Shown piece by piece: positions 19,501 to 29,100 of a DNA stretch of 64,000 bases. The position numbers were made by a program, and so were the translations under genes. The notes below the pieces were generated by a model that saw nothing but the letters and a program-made list of their open reading frames with translations, ran no database searches and was not told the origin of the DNA. The stretch comes from Variovorax gossypii (GTDB lineage Bacteria > Pseudomonadota > Gammaproteobacteria > Burkholderiales > Burkholderiaceae_C): the NCBI RefSeq assembly GCF_003965815.1, contig NZ_RXOE01000002.1, positions 1,116,001 to 1,180,000 on the forward strand, given 5' to 3'. Within the stretch, counting starts at the first letter, position 1; every line of letters starts with the position of its first letter.

Positions 19501-20259
19501 TCAGCCCAGCTGGTTCCTGTAGTGGTGCGTGTCGGTGCGATAGAGCCCGCGGCGCAGTTCCATCGGCGTGTCATGGTAGGTGTGCGCGACGCGTTCCACG
19601 CTCAGCAGGGGCATCTGCAGCGTCACGTCGAGCAGCGCTGCCTGTTCGGCATCGGGCAGCACGGCGCGGATCTTTTCCTCGGCGCGCACCATGCGCACGC
19701 CGAACTCGGTTTCGAAGAGCGCGTACATCGGGCCGGGCCACGCGCGCAGCCGCTCGGCGGTGAGGCCCTTGAAGGGCGCGCCGGGAAGCCACAGGTCTTC
19801 GAGGATGGTGGGTACTCCGCCATAGGCGAGCACGCGGCGCACCTGCAGCACGGCGTCTGCGGTGCGCAGGCCGAGCGCTCGAGCCACGTCGGCCGATGCG
19901 CGCAGGCGCTTGCAGTCGACGATGGTGCGCACGGCCGGGCCCTCGGTGCTCGGGTCGCCTTCGTCGGGCACGAGCTTGAGGAAGCGGTACTGCACATGCT
20001 GCTCGGCATGCGTGGCGACGAAGGTGCCCTTGCCCTGGCGGCGCACCACCAGGTTTTCGGCGGAGAGTTCGTCGATGGCCTTGCGCACCGTGCCCTGGCT
20101 CACGCGGTAGCGCACGGCCAGGTCCATCTCGCTCGGGATGGGCTCGCCCGGCTTCCACTCGCCCGCCTGCAGGCTCTGCAGGATCAGGGTCTTGATCTGC
20201 TGGTAGAGCGGACTGAAGGACGGCGTCGCGGGCTCGTCGAATGGGGTGGGCGTGTTCAT
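19501..20259 (-). CDS. GntR/HutC-family regulator beside the TCA genes
   Basis: This is a 252-residue regulator. The N-terminal winged helix spans about 25-85 (PIPSEMDLAVRYRVSQGTVRKAIDEL) and the UTRA ligand domain is C-terminal (about 100-245, ending LYRTDTHHYRNQLG). It lies between divergent mdh and downstream sdhC, so control of these TCA genes is a strong inference. The ligand is likely a small metabolite but is not readable from sequence. A palindrome at 20300-20311 is its probable operator. Confidence 0.87.
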   Translation of the reverse strand: MNTPTPFDEPATPSFSPLYQQIKTLILQSLQAGEWKPGEPIPSEMDLAVRYRVSQGTVRKAIDELSAENLVVRRQGKGTFVATHAEQHVQYRFLKLVPDEGDPSTEGPAVRTIVDCKRLRASADVARALGLRTADAVLQVRRVLAYGGVPTILEDLWLPGAPFKGLTAERLRAWPGPMYALFETEFGVRMVRAEEKIRAVLPDAEQAALLDVTLQMPLLSVERVAHTYHDTPMELRRGLYRTDTHHYRNQLG

Positions 20260-20299
20260 GGCAGCGGTGGGGTGCGCCTTGGCGGACCCCGAGAGGATA

Positions 20300-20319
20300 T
20301 CTTATATAAGACATAAGAC
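20300..20319. promoter_or_regulatory. Candidate GntR operator between regulator and mdh
   Basis: The perfect 12-bp palindrome TCTTATATAAGA (20300-20311) is followed by another ATAAGAC half-site (20313-20319). It lies 41 bp from the GntR start and about 130 bp from mdh, as expected for an operator serving both directions. Confidence 0.55.
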
Positions 20320-20443
20320 GAGGCTCATTGAATCGGCTTAAAATGCTGCCGGTCTCGCGCTGCGGGAAGGTGTTTCATCCCGCAGAACCCCTGGCGCCCC
20401 ACGAGAGCGCCGACACCGTTTCATTACCTTCTGGAGTCTTCCC

Positions 20444-21430
20444 ATGAGCAAAAAGCCCGTCCGCGTTGCCGTCACCGGTGCCGCCGGTCAAATCGGTTAC
20501 GCCCTGCTGTTCCGTATCGCCTCCGGTGAAATGCTCGGCAAAGACCAGCCGGTCATCCTGCAACTGCTCGAGATCCCCGACGAGAAGGCCCAGAAGGCGC
20601 TCAAGGGCGTGATCATGGAGCTCGAAGACTGCGCCTTCCCGCTGCTGGCCGGCGTGATCCCCACCGGCGACCCGCTGGTGGCCTTCAAGGACGCCGACTA
20701 CGCCCTGCTGGTCGGTGCCCGTCCCCGCGGCCCCGGCATGGAGCGCGCCGACCTGCTGGCCGCCAACGCACAGATCTTCACGGCACAGGGCAAGGCGCTC
20801 GACCAGGTCGCCAGCCGCAACGTCAAGGTGCTCGTGGTCGGCAACCCCGCCAACACCAACGCCTACATCGCCATGAAGAGCGCGCCCAGCCTGCCGCGCG
20901 AGAACTTCACCGCCATGCTGCGCCTGGACCACAACCGCGCCGCCAGCCAGATCGCCGCCAAGACCGGCACGGCAGTGGGCGACATCGAGAAGCTCACCGT
21001 CTGGGGCAACCACTCGCCCACGATGTACGCCGACTACCGCTTCGCCACCGTCGGCGGAAAGAGCGTCAAGGACCTGATCAACGACCAGGTCTGGAATGCC
21101 GACACCTTCCTGCCCACCGTCGGCAAGCGCGGCGCGGCCATCATCGAGGCGCGCGGCCTGTCGTCGGCTGCCTCGGCCGCCAACGCAGCCATCGACCACA
21201 TGCGCGACTGGGCCCTGGGCTCGAACGGCAAGTGGGTCACGATGGGCATCCCGTCGGACGGCCAGTACGGCATTCCGAAGGACGTGATCTTCGGCTTCCC
21301 GGTCATCACCGAGAACGGCAAGTACAAGATCGTCGAAGGCCTCGAGATCGACGCATTCAGCCAGGAACGCATCAACAAGACGCTGAAGGAACTGCAGGAC
21401 GAGCAGGCCGGCGTCGCCCACCTGCTGTAA
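20444..21430 (+). CDS. mdh: Malate dehydrogenase
   Basis: This 328-residue NAD-dependent enzyme interconverts malate and oxaloacetate. Visible motifs are the Rossmann loop [12 protein letters not shown], the substrate Arg loop [14 protein letters not shown] and the catalytic His in [13 protein letters not shown]. It is of the LDH-like group common in proteobacteria with about 328 residues. It is divergent from the GntR gene, and tam follows after 18 bp. Confidence 0.97.
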   Translation: MSKKPVRVAVTGAAGQIGYALLFRIASGEMLGKDQPVILQLLEIPDEKAQKALKGVIMELEDCAFPLLAGVIPTGDPLVAFKDADYALLVGARPRGPGMERADLLAANAQIFTAQGKALDQVASRNVKVLVVGNPANTNAYIAMKSAPSLPRENFTAMLRLDHNRAASQIAAKTGTAVGDIEKLTVWGNHSPTMYADYRFATVGGKSVKDLINDQVWNADTFLPTVGKRGAAIIEARGLSSAASAANAAIDHMRDWALGSNGKWVTMGIPSDGQYGIPKDVIFGFPVITENGKYKIVEGLEIDAFSQERINKTLKELQDEQAGVAHLL

Positions 21431-21448
21431 GCCAGCCCACCGACCAGC

Positions 21449-22234
21449 ATGCTCGACTGGAACCCCGCGCTCTACCGTCGCTACGAGGACGAGCGCACCC
21501 GTCCCGCGCAGGAACTCCTTGCGCGGGTGCCGCTGACCGAAGCGGCCCGCGTGGTCGACCTCGGGTGCGGCCCGGGCAACTCCACCGAGCTGCTGGTCAA
21601 CCGGTTCCCGAAGGCGCAAGCCCTCGGAACCGACAACTCCGAAGCCATGCTGGTCAGTGCGCGCGAGCGCCTGCCGCAGGCACGCTTCGAGCTGAGCGAC
21701 ATCGCGACCTGGGCGCCGCAGTCCGCTGAAGAAGCGCCCGATCTCATCTATGCCAACGCGTCCCTGCAGTGGGTGCCCGATCACGAGAAGCTGATCCCGC
21801 GCCTGTTCGACGCGCTGGCGCCGGGTGGCGTGCTCGCCATCCAGATGCCCGACAACCGGCAGGAGCCCACGCACCGGCTGATGCGCGCTCTCGCCGCCGA
21901 AGCTCCCTGGGCGGAGCGCATCGGCGACGCGGACAAGCTGCGCACGCTGCTGCTCGACCTGCGCGGCTACTACGACCTGCTTGCGCCGCGCGCCGCGAAC
22001 GTCGATGTCTGGCACACCATCTACCAGCACCGCATGGCCGATGCGGCCTCCATCGTCGAATGGGTGCGCGGCACCGGCCTGAAGCCCTTCGTCGATCGCC
22101 TGCCGCCCGACCTGCAGGCGAGCTACCTCGCCGAATACCAGCGCCGCGTCGACGAGGCGTATCCCGTGCGCACCGACGGCAAGCGGCTGCTGGCCTTCCC
22201 GCGCATGTTCATCGTCGCGCAGAAAAAAGCATGA
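21449..22234 (+). CDS. tam: Trans-aconitate 2-methyltransferase
   Basis: This 261-residue SAM-dependent methyltransferase esterifies trans-aconitate, an inhibitory by-product of the aconitase intermediate. The SAM-binding motif is VVDLGCGPGNST; the substrate-side start MLDWNPALYRRYEDERTRP and NASLQWVPDH match Tam closely. Its place between mdh and acnB fits the role of protecting aconitase. The stop overlaps the next start by 4 bp. Confidence 0.93.
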   Translation: MLDWNPALYRRYEDERTRPAQELLARVPLTEAARVVDLGCGPGNSTELLVNRFPKAQALGTDNSEAMLVSARERLPQARFELSDIATWAPQSAEEAPDLIYANASLQWVPDHEKLIPRLFDALAPGGVLAIQMPDNRQEPTHRLMRALAAEAPWAERIGDADKLRTLLLDLRGYYDLLAPRAANVDVWHTIYQHRMADAASIVEWVRGTGLKPFVDRLPPDLQASYLAEYQRRVDEAYPVRTDGKRLLAFPRMFIVAQKKA

Positions 22235-23229
22235 CGAACACGACACACCCCGCTGAAGTGCTGCTCGGTGCACAGGCCGGCGCGGTGACGCTGCCCGTGT
22301 GCGACCACTACAGCGGCGTGGAAGCGCGCATGAAGAAGAGCCTCGCGCTCCAGGCCGAGATGGCCGAGGAGTTCGGCGCCTGCGTGTTCGACGTCACCCT
22401 CGACTGTGAGGACGGCGCCCCCGTGGGCGGCGAGGCCGAGCATGCCGCGCTCGTCACCGAGCTCGCGCTGGCCGCGAAGCCCGGCATGCGCGTCGGCGTG
22501 CGGGTGCACCCGGTCGACCATCCCGCTTTCGCCGGCGACGTGGTCACCATCGCCGGCCGTGCCGGCTCGCGACTGAGCCACCTGATGGTGCCCAAGGTCG
22601 AATCGGTGGCCGATGTGTTGCAGGCTGTTGCCGCGCTCGACGCGGCCGATGCCGGTGCGCTGCCGCTGCACGTGCTGATCGAATCGCCGCTCGCGGTGCA
22701 CAACGCCTTCGAGATCGCGGCCCATCCGCGCGTGCAGTCGCTGAGCTTCGGCCTCATGGATTTCGTTTCGGCGCATGCCGGCGCCATCCCGGCCGACGGT
22801 ATGGGTGCCGCAGGGCAGTTCAGCCACCCGCTGGTGGTACGAGCCAAGCTGGCCATCGCGTCGGCCGCGCATGCCTACGGCAAGGTGCCGTCGCATTGCG
22901 TGGTCACCGAGTTCAACGATGCCGATGCGATGCGCACCGCGGCCCGCAAGGCTGCCACTGAATTCGGCTACACGCGCATGTGGAGCATCCATCCGAACCA
23001 GATCCGGCCCATCCTCGAAGCCTTCGCGCCCGACGAGTCGCAGATTCAAATTGCCACAAAAATCCTTGTAAAGGCGGCAGCTGCGGATTGGGCGCCGACA
23101 CAAATTGATGGCACATTGCACGACCGCGCGAGCTACCGCCATTTCTGGCAGGTTCTGACGCGTGCCCACGCAACAGGGCGCGCGTTGCCCTCCGAGGCGA
23201 AAGCCTGGGTTGCATTCGCGGCCTCCTGA
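22231..23229 (+). CDS. HpcH/HpaI aldolase / CitE-like lyase
   Basis: This 332-residue protein begins at ATG 22231, overlapping the tam stop (ATGA), so it is translationally coupled. It resembles CitE-type C-C lyases acting on CoA thioesters such as malyl-, citramalyl- or citryl-CoA. Conserved metal and CoA-site elements appear in DVTLDCEDGAP, MVPKVES, LIESPLAVHNAFEIA and SFGLMDFVSAHAG. No citrate lyase α or γ genes are nearby, so a complete citrate lyase is unlikely. A malyl/citramalyl-CoA-type activity is more likely but unproven. Confidence 0.85.
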   Translation: MTNTTHPAEVLLGAQAGAVTLPVCDHYSGVEARMKKSLALQAEMAEEFGACVFDVTLDCEDGAPVGGEAEHAALVTELALAAKPGMRVGVRVHPVDHPAFAGDVVTIAGRAGSRLSHLMVPKVESVADVLQAVAALDAADAGALPLHVLIESPLAVHNAFEIAAHPRVQSLSFGLMDFVSAHAGAIPADGMGAAGQFSHPLVVRAKLAIASAAHAYGKVPSHCVVTEFNDADAMRTAARKAATEFGYTRMWSIHPNQIRPILEAFAPDESQIQIATKILVKAAAADWAPTQIDGTLHDRASYRHFWQVLTRAHATGRALPSEAKAWVAFAAS

Positions 23230-23267
23230 AACGAAACCTTCGAACCCAGCCTCAAGGAAACCCACAC

Positions 23268-23828
23268 ATGAAGAAAATTGCCCTGATCGCCGCTGTGGCC
23301 CTGGCTCTGCCGCTCGGCGCCATGGCGCAGAACGCAGCGCCCGCCAAGCCGGCCGCTGCCAAGTCCACCGAAGCCAAGAAGGCTCCCCCGAAGCGCCAGG
23401 TCACCCGCAAGGCCGCCAAGGCCGTCGAGGAAGTCACGCCGATCAGCGACGACACCAACATCGTCCTCACCGATGCCGACCTCGAAGTCGCCAAGCGCGT
23501 GTCGGTCGGCAAGGCCCAGTGCGAACTCGGTGCCGACGTGACCGTCACGCCCGACGAGAAGAAGCCCGGCTTCTTCACCGTGAGCACCAAGGGCCAGAAG
23601 TACCGCATGCACCCGGTCGAAAGCCGCACCGGCGCCATCCGCCTCGAAGACCCGCGCGCCGGTGCCATGTGGCTCCAGCTCGGCAACAAGTCGATGCTGA
23701 TGAACCAGAAGGCCGGCCTGCGCATCGCCGACGAATGCCAGACCGACGCACAGATCGCCTTTGCCGCAGAAATGAAGAAGAACCCGCCCAAGGCTCTCTT
23801 CGACGGCGCCGACGGCGAAAAGAAGTAA
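23268..23828 (+). CDS. Small exported protein upstream of acnB
   Basis: A 186-residue protein with a clear signal peptide (MKKIALIAAVALALPLGAMA, cleavage after AMA). An Ala/Lys/Pro-rich linker (about 22-55) precedes a compact C-terminal domain with two cysteines (in KAQCELG and ADECQTD) that could form a disulfide. I do not recognise the domain; the β-rich segment YRMHPVESRTGAIRLED loosely recalls lysozyme-inhibitor-like folds, which is a guess. It sits 38 bp after the CitE-like gene and 89 bp before acnB. Confidence 0.8.
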   Translation: MKKIALIAAVALALPLGAMAQNAAPAKPAAAKSTEAKKAPPKRQVTRKAAKAVEEVTPISDDTNIVLTDADLEVAKRVSVGKAQCELGADVTVTPDEKKPGFFTVSTKGQKYRMHPVESRTGAIRLEDPRAGAMWLQLGNKSMLMNQKAGLRIADECQTDAQIAFAAEMKKNPPKALFDGADGEKK

Positions 23829-23917
23829 GCGTACCCACCACGGGGTGCGGCGCGGCTCTTGCTTGACCGCCTGGGCCGCCTCGCACGCCCGCCAGATCAG
23901 TTTCCGGAGAAAAGAAG

Positions 23918-26509
23918 ATGTTGCAAGCCTACGTTGACCATGTTGCCGAACGCGCCGCGCTCGGTATCCCGCCGCTGCCCCTGAGCGCGAAGCAGACCTC
24001 TGAAGCGATCGAGCTCCTCAAGAGCGCTACGCCCAAGGATGGCGCCTTCCTGCTGGACCTGCTCACCTACCGCGTGCCTGCCGGCGTCGACGACGCTGCC
24101 AAGGTCAAGGCGAGCTACCTCGCGGCCGTGGCCCACGGCACCGAGAAGAGCGAGTTCATTTCGCGCGCCCGCGCCACCGAACTGCTCGGCACCATGCTCG
24201 GCGGCTACAACATCAGCCCCCTGATCGACCTGCTCGACGACGCCGAAGTCGGCGCCGTCGCGGCAGAAGGCCTGAAGAAAACCCTGCTGATGTTCGACCA
24301 GTTCCACGACGTCAAGGAAAAGGCCGACAAGGGCAACGCCAACGCCAAGGGCGTGCTGCAGAGCTGGGCCGATGCCGAGTGGTTCACCAGCCGTCCCGAA
24401 GTGCCGCAGAGCCTGACCATCACGGTCTTCAAGGTTCCCGGCGAAACCAACACCGACGACCTCTCGCCCGCGCCCGACGCCACCACGCGTCCCGACATTC
24501 CGATGCACGCGCTGGCCATGCTCAAGAACAAGCGTGAAGGCACCGCGTTCCAGCCCGAGGAAGACGGCAAGCGCGGCCCGGTCAAGTTCATCGAGTCGCT
24601 GAAGGAAAAGGGCAACCAGGTCGCCTACGTGGGCGACGTGGTCGGCACGGGCTCCAGCCGCAAGTCGGCCACCAACTCGGTGCTGTGGTTCACCGGCGAA
24701 GACATCCCCTTCATCCCCAATAAGCGCTTCGGCGGCGTGTGCCTGGGCTCGAAGATCGCCCCGATCTTCTACAACACCATGGAAGACGCGGGCGCGCTGC
24801 CCATCGAGCTCGACGTGAGCCAGATGGACACCGGCGACGTCGTCGAGTTGCGCCCCTACGAAGGCAAGGCGCTGAAGGACGGCAAGGTCATCGCCGAGTT
24901 CAAGGTCAAGAGCGAAGTGCTGTTCGACGAAGTGCGCGCCGGCGGCCGCATTCCGCTGATCATCGGCCGCGGCCTGACGGCCAAGGCGCGCGAGGCGCTG
25001 GGCCTGCCGGCTTCGACGCTGTTCCGCCTGCCGCAAAGCCCTGTCGACACCAAGAAGGGCTTCTCGCTGGCGCAGAAGATGGTCGGCCGCGCCTGCGGCC
25101 TGCCCGAAGGCCAGGGCGTGCGCCCGGGCACGTACTGCGAACCCAAGATGACCTCGGTCGGCTCTCAGGACACCACCGGCCCGATGACGCGCGACGAGCT
25201 GAAGGACCTGGCTTGCCTGGGGTTCTCGGCCGACCTCGTGATGCAGTCGTTCTGCCACACCGCCGCCTATCCGAAGAAGGTGGACGTGAAGATGCACCAC
25301 GAGCTGCCCGACTTCATCAGCACCCGCGGCGGCGTCTCGCTGCGCCCGGGCGACGGCGTGATCCACTCGTGGCTCAACCGCCTGCTGACGCCCGACACCG
25401 TGGGCACTGGCGGCGACAGCCACACCCGCTTCCCCATCGGCATCAGCTTCCCGGCCGGCTCGGGCCTCGTGGCCTTCGCCGCCGCCACCGGCGTGATGCC
25501 GCTGGACATGCCTGAATCGGTGCTCGTGCGCTTCAAGGGCAAGATGCAGCCCGGCGTGACGCTGCGTGACCTGGTCAATGCCATTCCGCTGTACGCCATC
25601 AAGTCCGGCCTGCTGACGGTCGAGAAGAAGGGCAAGAAGAACATCTTCTCCGGCCGCATCCTCGAAATCGAGGGCCTGCCCGACCTGAAGGTGGAACAGG
25701 CCTTCGAGCTGAGCGACGCCTCGGCCGAACGCTCGGCCGCCGGCTGCACGGTGCACCTGAACAAGGAACCGATCCAGGAGTACATCAACAGCAACATCAC
25801 GCTGATGAAGTGGATGATTGCCGAAGGCTACGCCGACGCTCGCACGCTGCAACGCCGCATCGCTGCGCAGGAAGCCTGGCTCAAGGATCCGCAGCTGCTC
25901 AAGGGCGACGACGACGCCGAATACGCTGCCGTCATCGAGATCGACCTGGCCGACATCCACGAGCCCATCGTGGCCTGCCCGAACGACCCCGACGACGTGA
26001 AGACGCTGTCGGACGTGGCCGGTGCCAAGATCGACGAAGTGTTCATCGGCTCGTGCATGACCAACATCGGCCACTTCCGCGCGGCGTCGAAGCTGCTCGA
26101 GGGCAAGCGCGACATCCCGGTCAAGCTGTGGATCGCGCCGCCGACCAAGATGGACGCGCAGCAGCTCACCGAGGAAGGCCACTACGGCGTGTTCGGCAAT
26201 GCCGGTGCCCGCACCGAAATGCCGGGCTGCTCGCTGTGCATGGGCAACCAGGCTCAGGTGCGCGAAGGCGCCACCGTCATGTCGACCAGCACCCGCAACT
26301 TCCCGAACCGCCTGGGCAAGAACACCAACGTGTACCTGGGCTCGGCGGAGCTGGCATCGATCTGCTCGAAGCTCGGCCGCATCCCGACGCGCGAGGAGTA
26401 CATGGCCGACATCGGTGTGATCAACAGCAACGGCGACAAGATCTACCAGTACCTGAACTTCGACAAGATCGAGGACTACAAGGGCGTGGCGGATACGGTC
26501 GCGGCCTGA
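23918..26509 (+). CDS. acnB: Aconitate hydratase B
   Basis: This 863-residue bifunctional aconitase / 2-methylisocitrate dehydratase is the main TCA aconitase in many proteobacteria. The N-terminal HEAT-like domain (about 1-160) and the swivel domain ([16 protein letters not shown]) precede the catalytic domains, the arrangement unique to AcnB. Cluster cysteines lie in [12 protein letters not shown] and [11 protein letters not shown] good ribosome-binding site (GGAGAAAAG) precedes the ATG. A second aconitase, acnA, is 18 kb away. Confidence 0.98.
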   Translation: MLQAYVDHVAERAALGIPPLPLSAKQTSEAIELLKSATPKDGAFLLDLLTYRVPAGVDDAAKVKASYLAAVAHGTEKSEFISRARATELLGTMLGGYNISPLIDLLDDAEVGAVAAEGLKKTLLMFDQFHDVKEKADKGNANAKGVLQSWADAEWFTSRPEVPQSLTITVFKVPGETNTDDLSPAPDATTRPDIPMHALAMLKNKREGTAFQPEEDGKRGPVKFIESLKEKGNQVAYVGDVVGTGSSRKSATNSVLWFTGEDIPFIPNKRFGGVCLGSKIAPIFYNTMEDAGALPIELDVSQMDTGDVVELRPYEGKALKDGKVIAEFKVKSEVLFDEVRAGGRIPLIIGRGLTAKAREALGLPASTLFRLPQSPVDTKKGFSLAQKMVGRACGLPEGQGVRPGTYCEPKMTSVGSQDTTGPMTRDELKDLACLGFSADLVMQSFCHTAAYPKKVDVKMHHELPDFISTRGGVSLRPGDGVIHSWLNRLLTPDTVGTGGDSHTRFPIGISFPAGSGLVAFAAATGVMPLDMPESVLVRFKGKMQPGVTLRDLVNAIPLYAIKSGLLTVEKKGKKNIFSGRILEIEGLPDLKVEQAFELSDASAERSAAGCTVHLNKEPIQEYINSNITLMKWMIAEGYADARTLQRRIAAQEAWLKDPQLLKGDDDAEYAAVIEIDLADIHEPIVACPNDPDDVKTLSDVAGAKIDEVFIGSCMTNIGHFRAASKLLEGKRDIPVKLWIAPPTKMDAQQLTEEGHYGVFGNAGARTEMPGCSLCMGNQAQVREGATVMSTSTRNFPNRLGKNTNVYLGSAELASICSKLGRIPTREEYMADIGVINSNGDKIYQYLNFDKIEDYKGVADTVAA

Positions 26510-26550
26510 TCTGGTCCTTCAGGCGATCCACGGGTCGCCTGAATGAAACA

Positions 26551-26580
26551 AGCCCCGCTTCGGCGGGGCTTTTTCTTTTT
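26551..26580. terminator. Terminator after acnB
   Basis: AGCCCCGC and GCGGGGCT pair around a TTCG loop and are followed by TTTTCTTTTT. It lies 41 bp past acnB and, read the other way, 14 bp past the glycosyltransferase stop, so it may serve both converging transcripts. A smaller dyad (AGGCGA/TCGCCT, 26521-26540) precedes it. Confidence 0.92.
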
Positions 26581-26593
26581 CTCTTTTCTTCTC

Positions 26594-27454
26594 TCAGATC
26601 GGCGGCTGGTTGGGCTGTAGGTGTTCCCGGCCCGCGAGCACCATCTCCGCGCCGGCCGGACCGCCGACCGCATGCGGCAGCGCAGTCAGCAGCGAGTTCG
26701 CGAAGTCGCCACGGTAGAGCTTGGCGCCCTGGTGCGTCAGGTTGGAGTTGGCGTCGATGTAGATCGACTCGCCCAGCCCCGTCCACAGGCGGCAGAAGCC
26801 GTAGTCTTCCGACAGGTAGCGGCGCGTCTGGGGATCGACCATGACGTCGAAGAAGCGGTAGTGCAGGCCGAGATCGGCCTCGCCGATGCTGTCGGGCACG
26901 TAGTTGAAGTCGGGGTAGCTCGCCATGAGCCGCTCGAATACGCTGCGCTTGATCACCATGAAGCCGGTCGGCGCCTCGGTCATCTTCATGAAGCCGTCGG
27001 GCTGCACCTCGAGCTCGACCCGCGAGGTGGTTTCGGAAGCCTTGGCGTTGACCGTGTAGCGCGTGAAGGTGGACTCGAACTGCTGCTGCGTCGTGCCCTC
27101 GGCCACTCCGCCCTCGGGCCAGTTCTCCCGCTTCAGCGGATAGACGCCCGCCGCCACGTCGTAGCCCGACAGCAGCAGCCGGAAGGCCGCTTGTGCCGAG
27201 AAGCCGATGTCTGCGTCGATCCAGAACAGGTGCGTCCACTGCGGATTGCCGAGGAACTGGGCCACGCAGTTGTTCCGCGCGCGCGTCACGAGGCTCTCGC
27301 CCTGGTGCGTGAGCACCTGCAGCCGCATGCCGGCACGCTCGGCCTGGACTGTGAAGTTCAGCATCGAGGTGAGGTAGTTCAGGAAGACCTTGCCGTCGTG
27401 GCTCGGCGTGACGATCACGGGGAAGATCTGCCGGAGTTCGGATGGGTCGAGCAT
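26594..27454 (-). CDS. GT-A-like glycosyltransferase of the adhesin locus
   Basis: A 286-residue cytoplasmic protein with features of a GT-A nucleotide-sugar transferase: VIVTPSHDGKVFLNYL at the N-terminus, ARNNCVAQFL, then HLFWIDADIGF with the D-x-D-type metal motif (about 76-86). Downstream acidic and aromatic motifs (SEDYGFCRLW) resemble those near the acceptor site of such enzymes. No signal peptide or membrane span is seen. It begins 16 bp after the first DUF2827 gene, so the two form an operon divergent from the giant adhesin. Sugar donor and acceptor are unknown. Confidence 0.72.
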   Translation of the reverse strand: MLDPSELRQIFPVIVTPSHDGKVFLNYLTSMLNFTVQAERAGMRLQVLTHQGESLVTRARNNCVAQFLGNPQWTHLFWIDADIGFSAQAAFRLLLSGYDVAAGVYPLKRENWPEGGVAEGTTQQQFESTFTRYTVNAKASETTSRVELEVQPDGFMKMTEAPTGFMVIKRSVFERLMASYPDFNYVPDSIGEADLGLHYRFFDVMVDPQTRRYLSEDYGFCRLWTGLGESIYIDANSNLTHQGAKLYRGDFANSLLTALPHAVGGPAGAEMVLAGREHLQPNQPPI

Positions 27455-27470
27455 GTAGGGTTCCGTGGGC

Positions 27471-28607
27471 CTATCGGGCGGGGCGCTGCATCAGGCCGAG
27501 CAGCAGGTTGTCGTAGACCTCGGTGGCCGCGGCGTTGCCAGGGAGGTAGCGGTCGATCAGCGTGCGCTGGCGCGCGCGGTAGTTTGCCGCGTCGGCATCG
27601 TGCGTGTCGATGGCCTCGAGCACGCGGGCGCTGCCCGCGGCCACGTCGTTGCCCTGGTAGTAGTAGCCGAGGTCCGCGCACAGGTGCGCGTTGTGCACCA
27701 GCGGGTAGCCCTGCCAGCAGGTCTCCAGGTAGAAGTAGTTCAGCGGGTTCTCCCACTGGTGCGAGACCACGATGTCGGTGTTCTGCGCCAGAAACACGGG
27801 CGTTTCGTGCCGGCCCAGGAACACCGCCTTGTGCTCGCGGACCAGGTCGAGCTGGTTCATCAGAGTGATGAACTCCATGTTCTCCCTGGCCAGCCGCTCG
27901 GCATTGGTGACCTGCAGCAGCGCGATGGCCTCGGACCGCGACCGATACGCCAGCTCGGCGATCAGCACCGGGTAGAGGCAGAACTTCACCACGTTGATGT
28001 TCGGCTCCATCACGCTGAGCCGGCGTGCTCCGGGATGCGGCTGGTAGACGCCGCCGTCGGGCAGGCCGCGCGTGCGCTCGTCGAGGAACACCGGGCTCCA
28101 CACGAAGGGCACGGCGCGAGCCTCGGCCCGACGCAGCACCTCGAAGTAGGGCTGGCTGATGTTGGCCACCTGCGGAACCATCCAGATGTCGTCGTAGCGC
28201 TGGTTCACGAACAGGTTCTGTCCCCACAGCGGCTTGCCGAAGAGCATCGCCTCCATGGCGTGCACGTATTCGAAACCGCAGCAGTACGACACCAGGCGCG
28301 CGCCGCGGCGCTTCAGGTAGTCGGTCTGCGCCGCGTCGATCTGGCCGCCAAGCTCGATCAGCACGTCCACGCTGTCCTTGGCCGCCTCGAAGGTCACCGT
28401 GGGCCAGCGCACCTGGTCCCAGGGCAGGGCAGGGGTTATGGGGATGGCCGTCGTGTTAACGAGCACCACCGAAGCCACCGCCGGGCAGTGCTTCAGCGCT
28501 TCCGCCAGGAACACGGCGTTCTGCTTGATGCCGTTGTTCCAGAGCGTTTCGGCCTCGTGATGGAGGCCGATGGTGATTCCAATGCGAAGCCTGGATGCGT
28601 GGGGCAT
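27471..28607 (-). CDS. DUF2827 family protein, copy 1
   Basis: A 378-residue cytoplasmic protein of the DUF2827 family, which looks like a GT-B glycosyltransferase. Shared motifs with the two copies at 37693 and 38841 are the N-terminal LRIGIT...LWNNGIKQNAVFL, the central SVMEPNINVVKFCLYP and the C-terminal VVSHQWENPLNYFYLE followed by GYPLVHNAHL and YYYQGND. The last pattern resembles the donor-binding end of GT-B enzymes. It is read divergently from the adhesin across 493 bp and heads a two-gene operon with the GT-A-like gene. Function is inferred from context. Confidence 0.8.
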   Translation of the reverse strand: MPHASRLRIGITIGLHHEAETLWNNGIKQNAVFLAEALKHCPAVASVVLVNTTAIPITPALPWDQVRWPTVTFEAAKDSVDVLIELGGQIDAAQTDYLKRRGARLVSYCCGFEYVHAMEAMLFGKPLWGQNLFVNQRYDDIWMVPQVANISQPYFEVLRRAEARAVPFVWSPVFLDERTRGLPDGGVYQPHPGARRLSVMEPNINVVKFCLYPVLIAELAYRSRSEAIALLQVTNAERLARENMEFITLMNQLDLVREHKAVFLGRHETPVFLAQNTDIVVSHQWENPLNYFYLETCWQGYPLVHNAHLCADLGYYYQGNDVAAGSARVLEAIDTHDADAANYRARQRTLIDRYLPGNAAATEVYDNLLLGLMQRPAR

Positions 28608-28651
28608 TGAATTGTTTCTTAAATGTTAATTAGGGCTGGTGGCTATTTTTA

Positions 28652-28701
28652 CGTGAAAAAAATCACGGGATTTGATTTGTGGCGGCGTGATTAATTTCAC
28701 G
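28652..28701. promoter_or_regulatory. Two CRP-like palindromes CGTGA-N6-TCACG
   Basis: Identical half-sites CGTGA and TCACG with 6-bp spacers occur at 28652-28667 and 28686-28701, 34 bp centre to centre. They match the CRP/FNR-superfamily pattern TGTGA-N6-TCACA except for the outermost base. Larger arms around them (GGCTATTT near 28641 and AAATAGCC near 28707) make the whole an imperfect inverted repeat. The nearest start codon is DUF2827 copy 1, 44 bp away. Confidence 0.62.
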
Positions 28702-28911
28702 ATTCTAAATAGCCCTGTGAACTTTTTGGCAAAAAACGAGCGCTGATATGACCCCAGGAAGAAGTCGGCCAGAAGGAGGCGAGATGGGTGAAGTTCGTCG
28801 CAGATGAGGTGGTTGAGTGGCCTGTTGGGTGTCAATTGGAACCTCGTTTCATGGTCTTCAGCTGATTTCAAGGTCCTCGATATCGGATGCTTTTTGAAAT
28901 TTTTGTGAACT

Positions 28912-28930
28912 AAATCATCAGAGGTGATTT
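28912..28930. promoter_or_regulatory. AAATCA/TGATTT dyad upstream of the adhesin
   Basis: AAATCA (28912-28917) and TGATTT (28925-28930) face each other across 7 bp, about 170 bp before the adhesin start. It could be an operator; there is no matching second copy. Confidence 0.3.
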
Positions 28931-29100
28931 TGAAGATTGCTGCAGCGCACCTGAAATGTAAACAACTCCGTACATTCCAGCATTCCTGTAATTGAGTGCT
29001 GCCGAGACCGGCGCTCCAGCGATGGACCCTGTTGTGGGACGCATCGCATTTCATGTCGATACGAACCGAGTCCATCCAATCACCGCGAGCCGAATAGCAA

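Larger units (their letters stand above)
28608..29100. promoter_or_regulatory. AT-rich divergent control region of the adhesin locus
   Basis: This is the largest gene-free stretch in the window and is visibly richer in A and T than its surroundings. It holds the start regions of the DUF2827 operon (minus) and the adhesin (plus), two CRP-like palindromes at 28652-28701, and a dyad at 28912-28930. Open frames across it on either strand overlap the adhesin start and look non-coding. The base composition could reflect horizontal gain or a silencer-binding zone. Confidence 0.7.
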
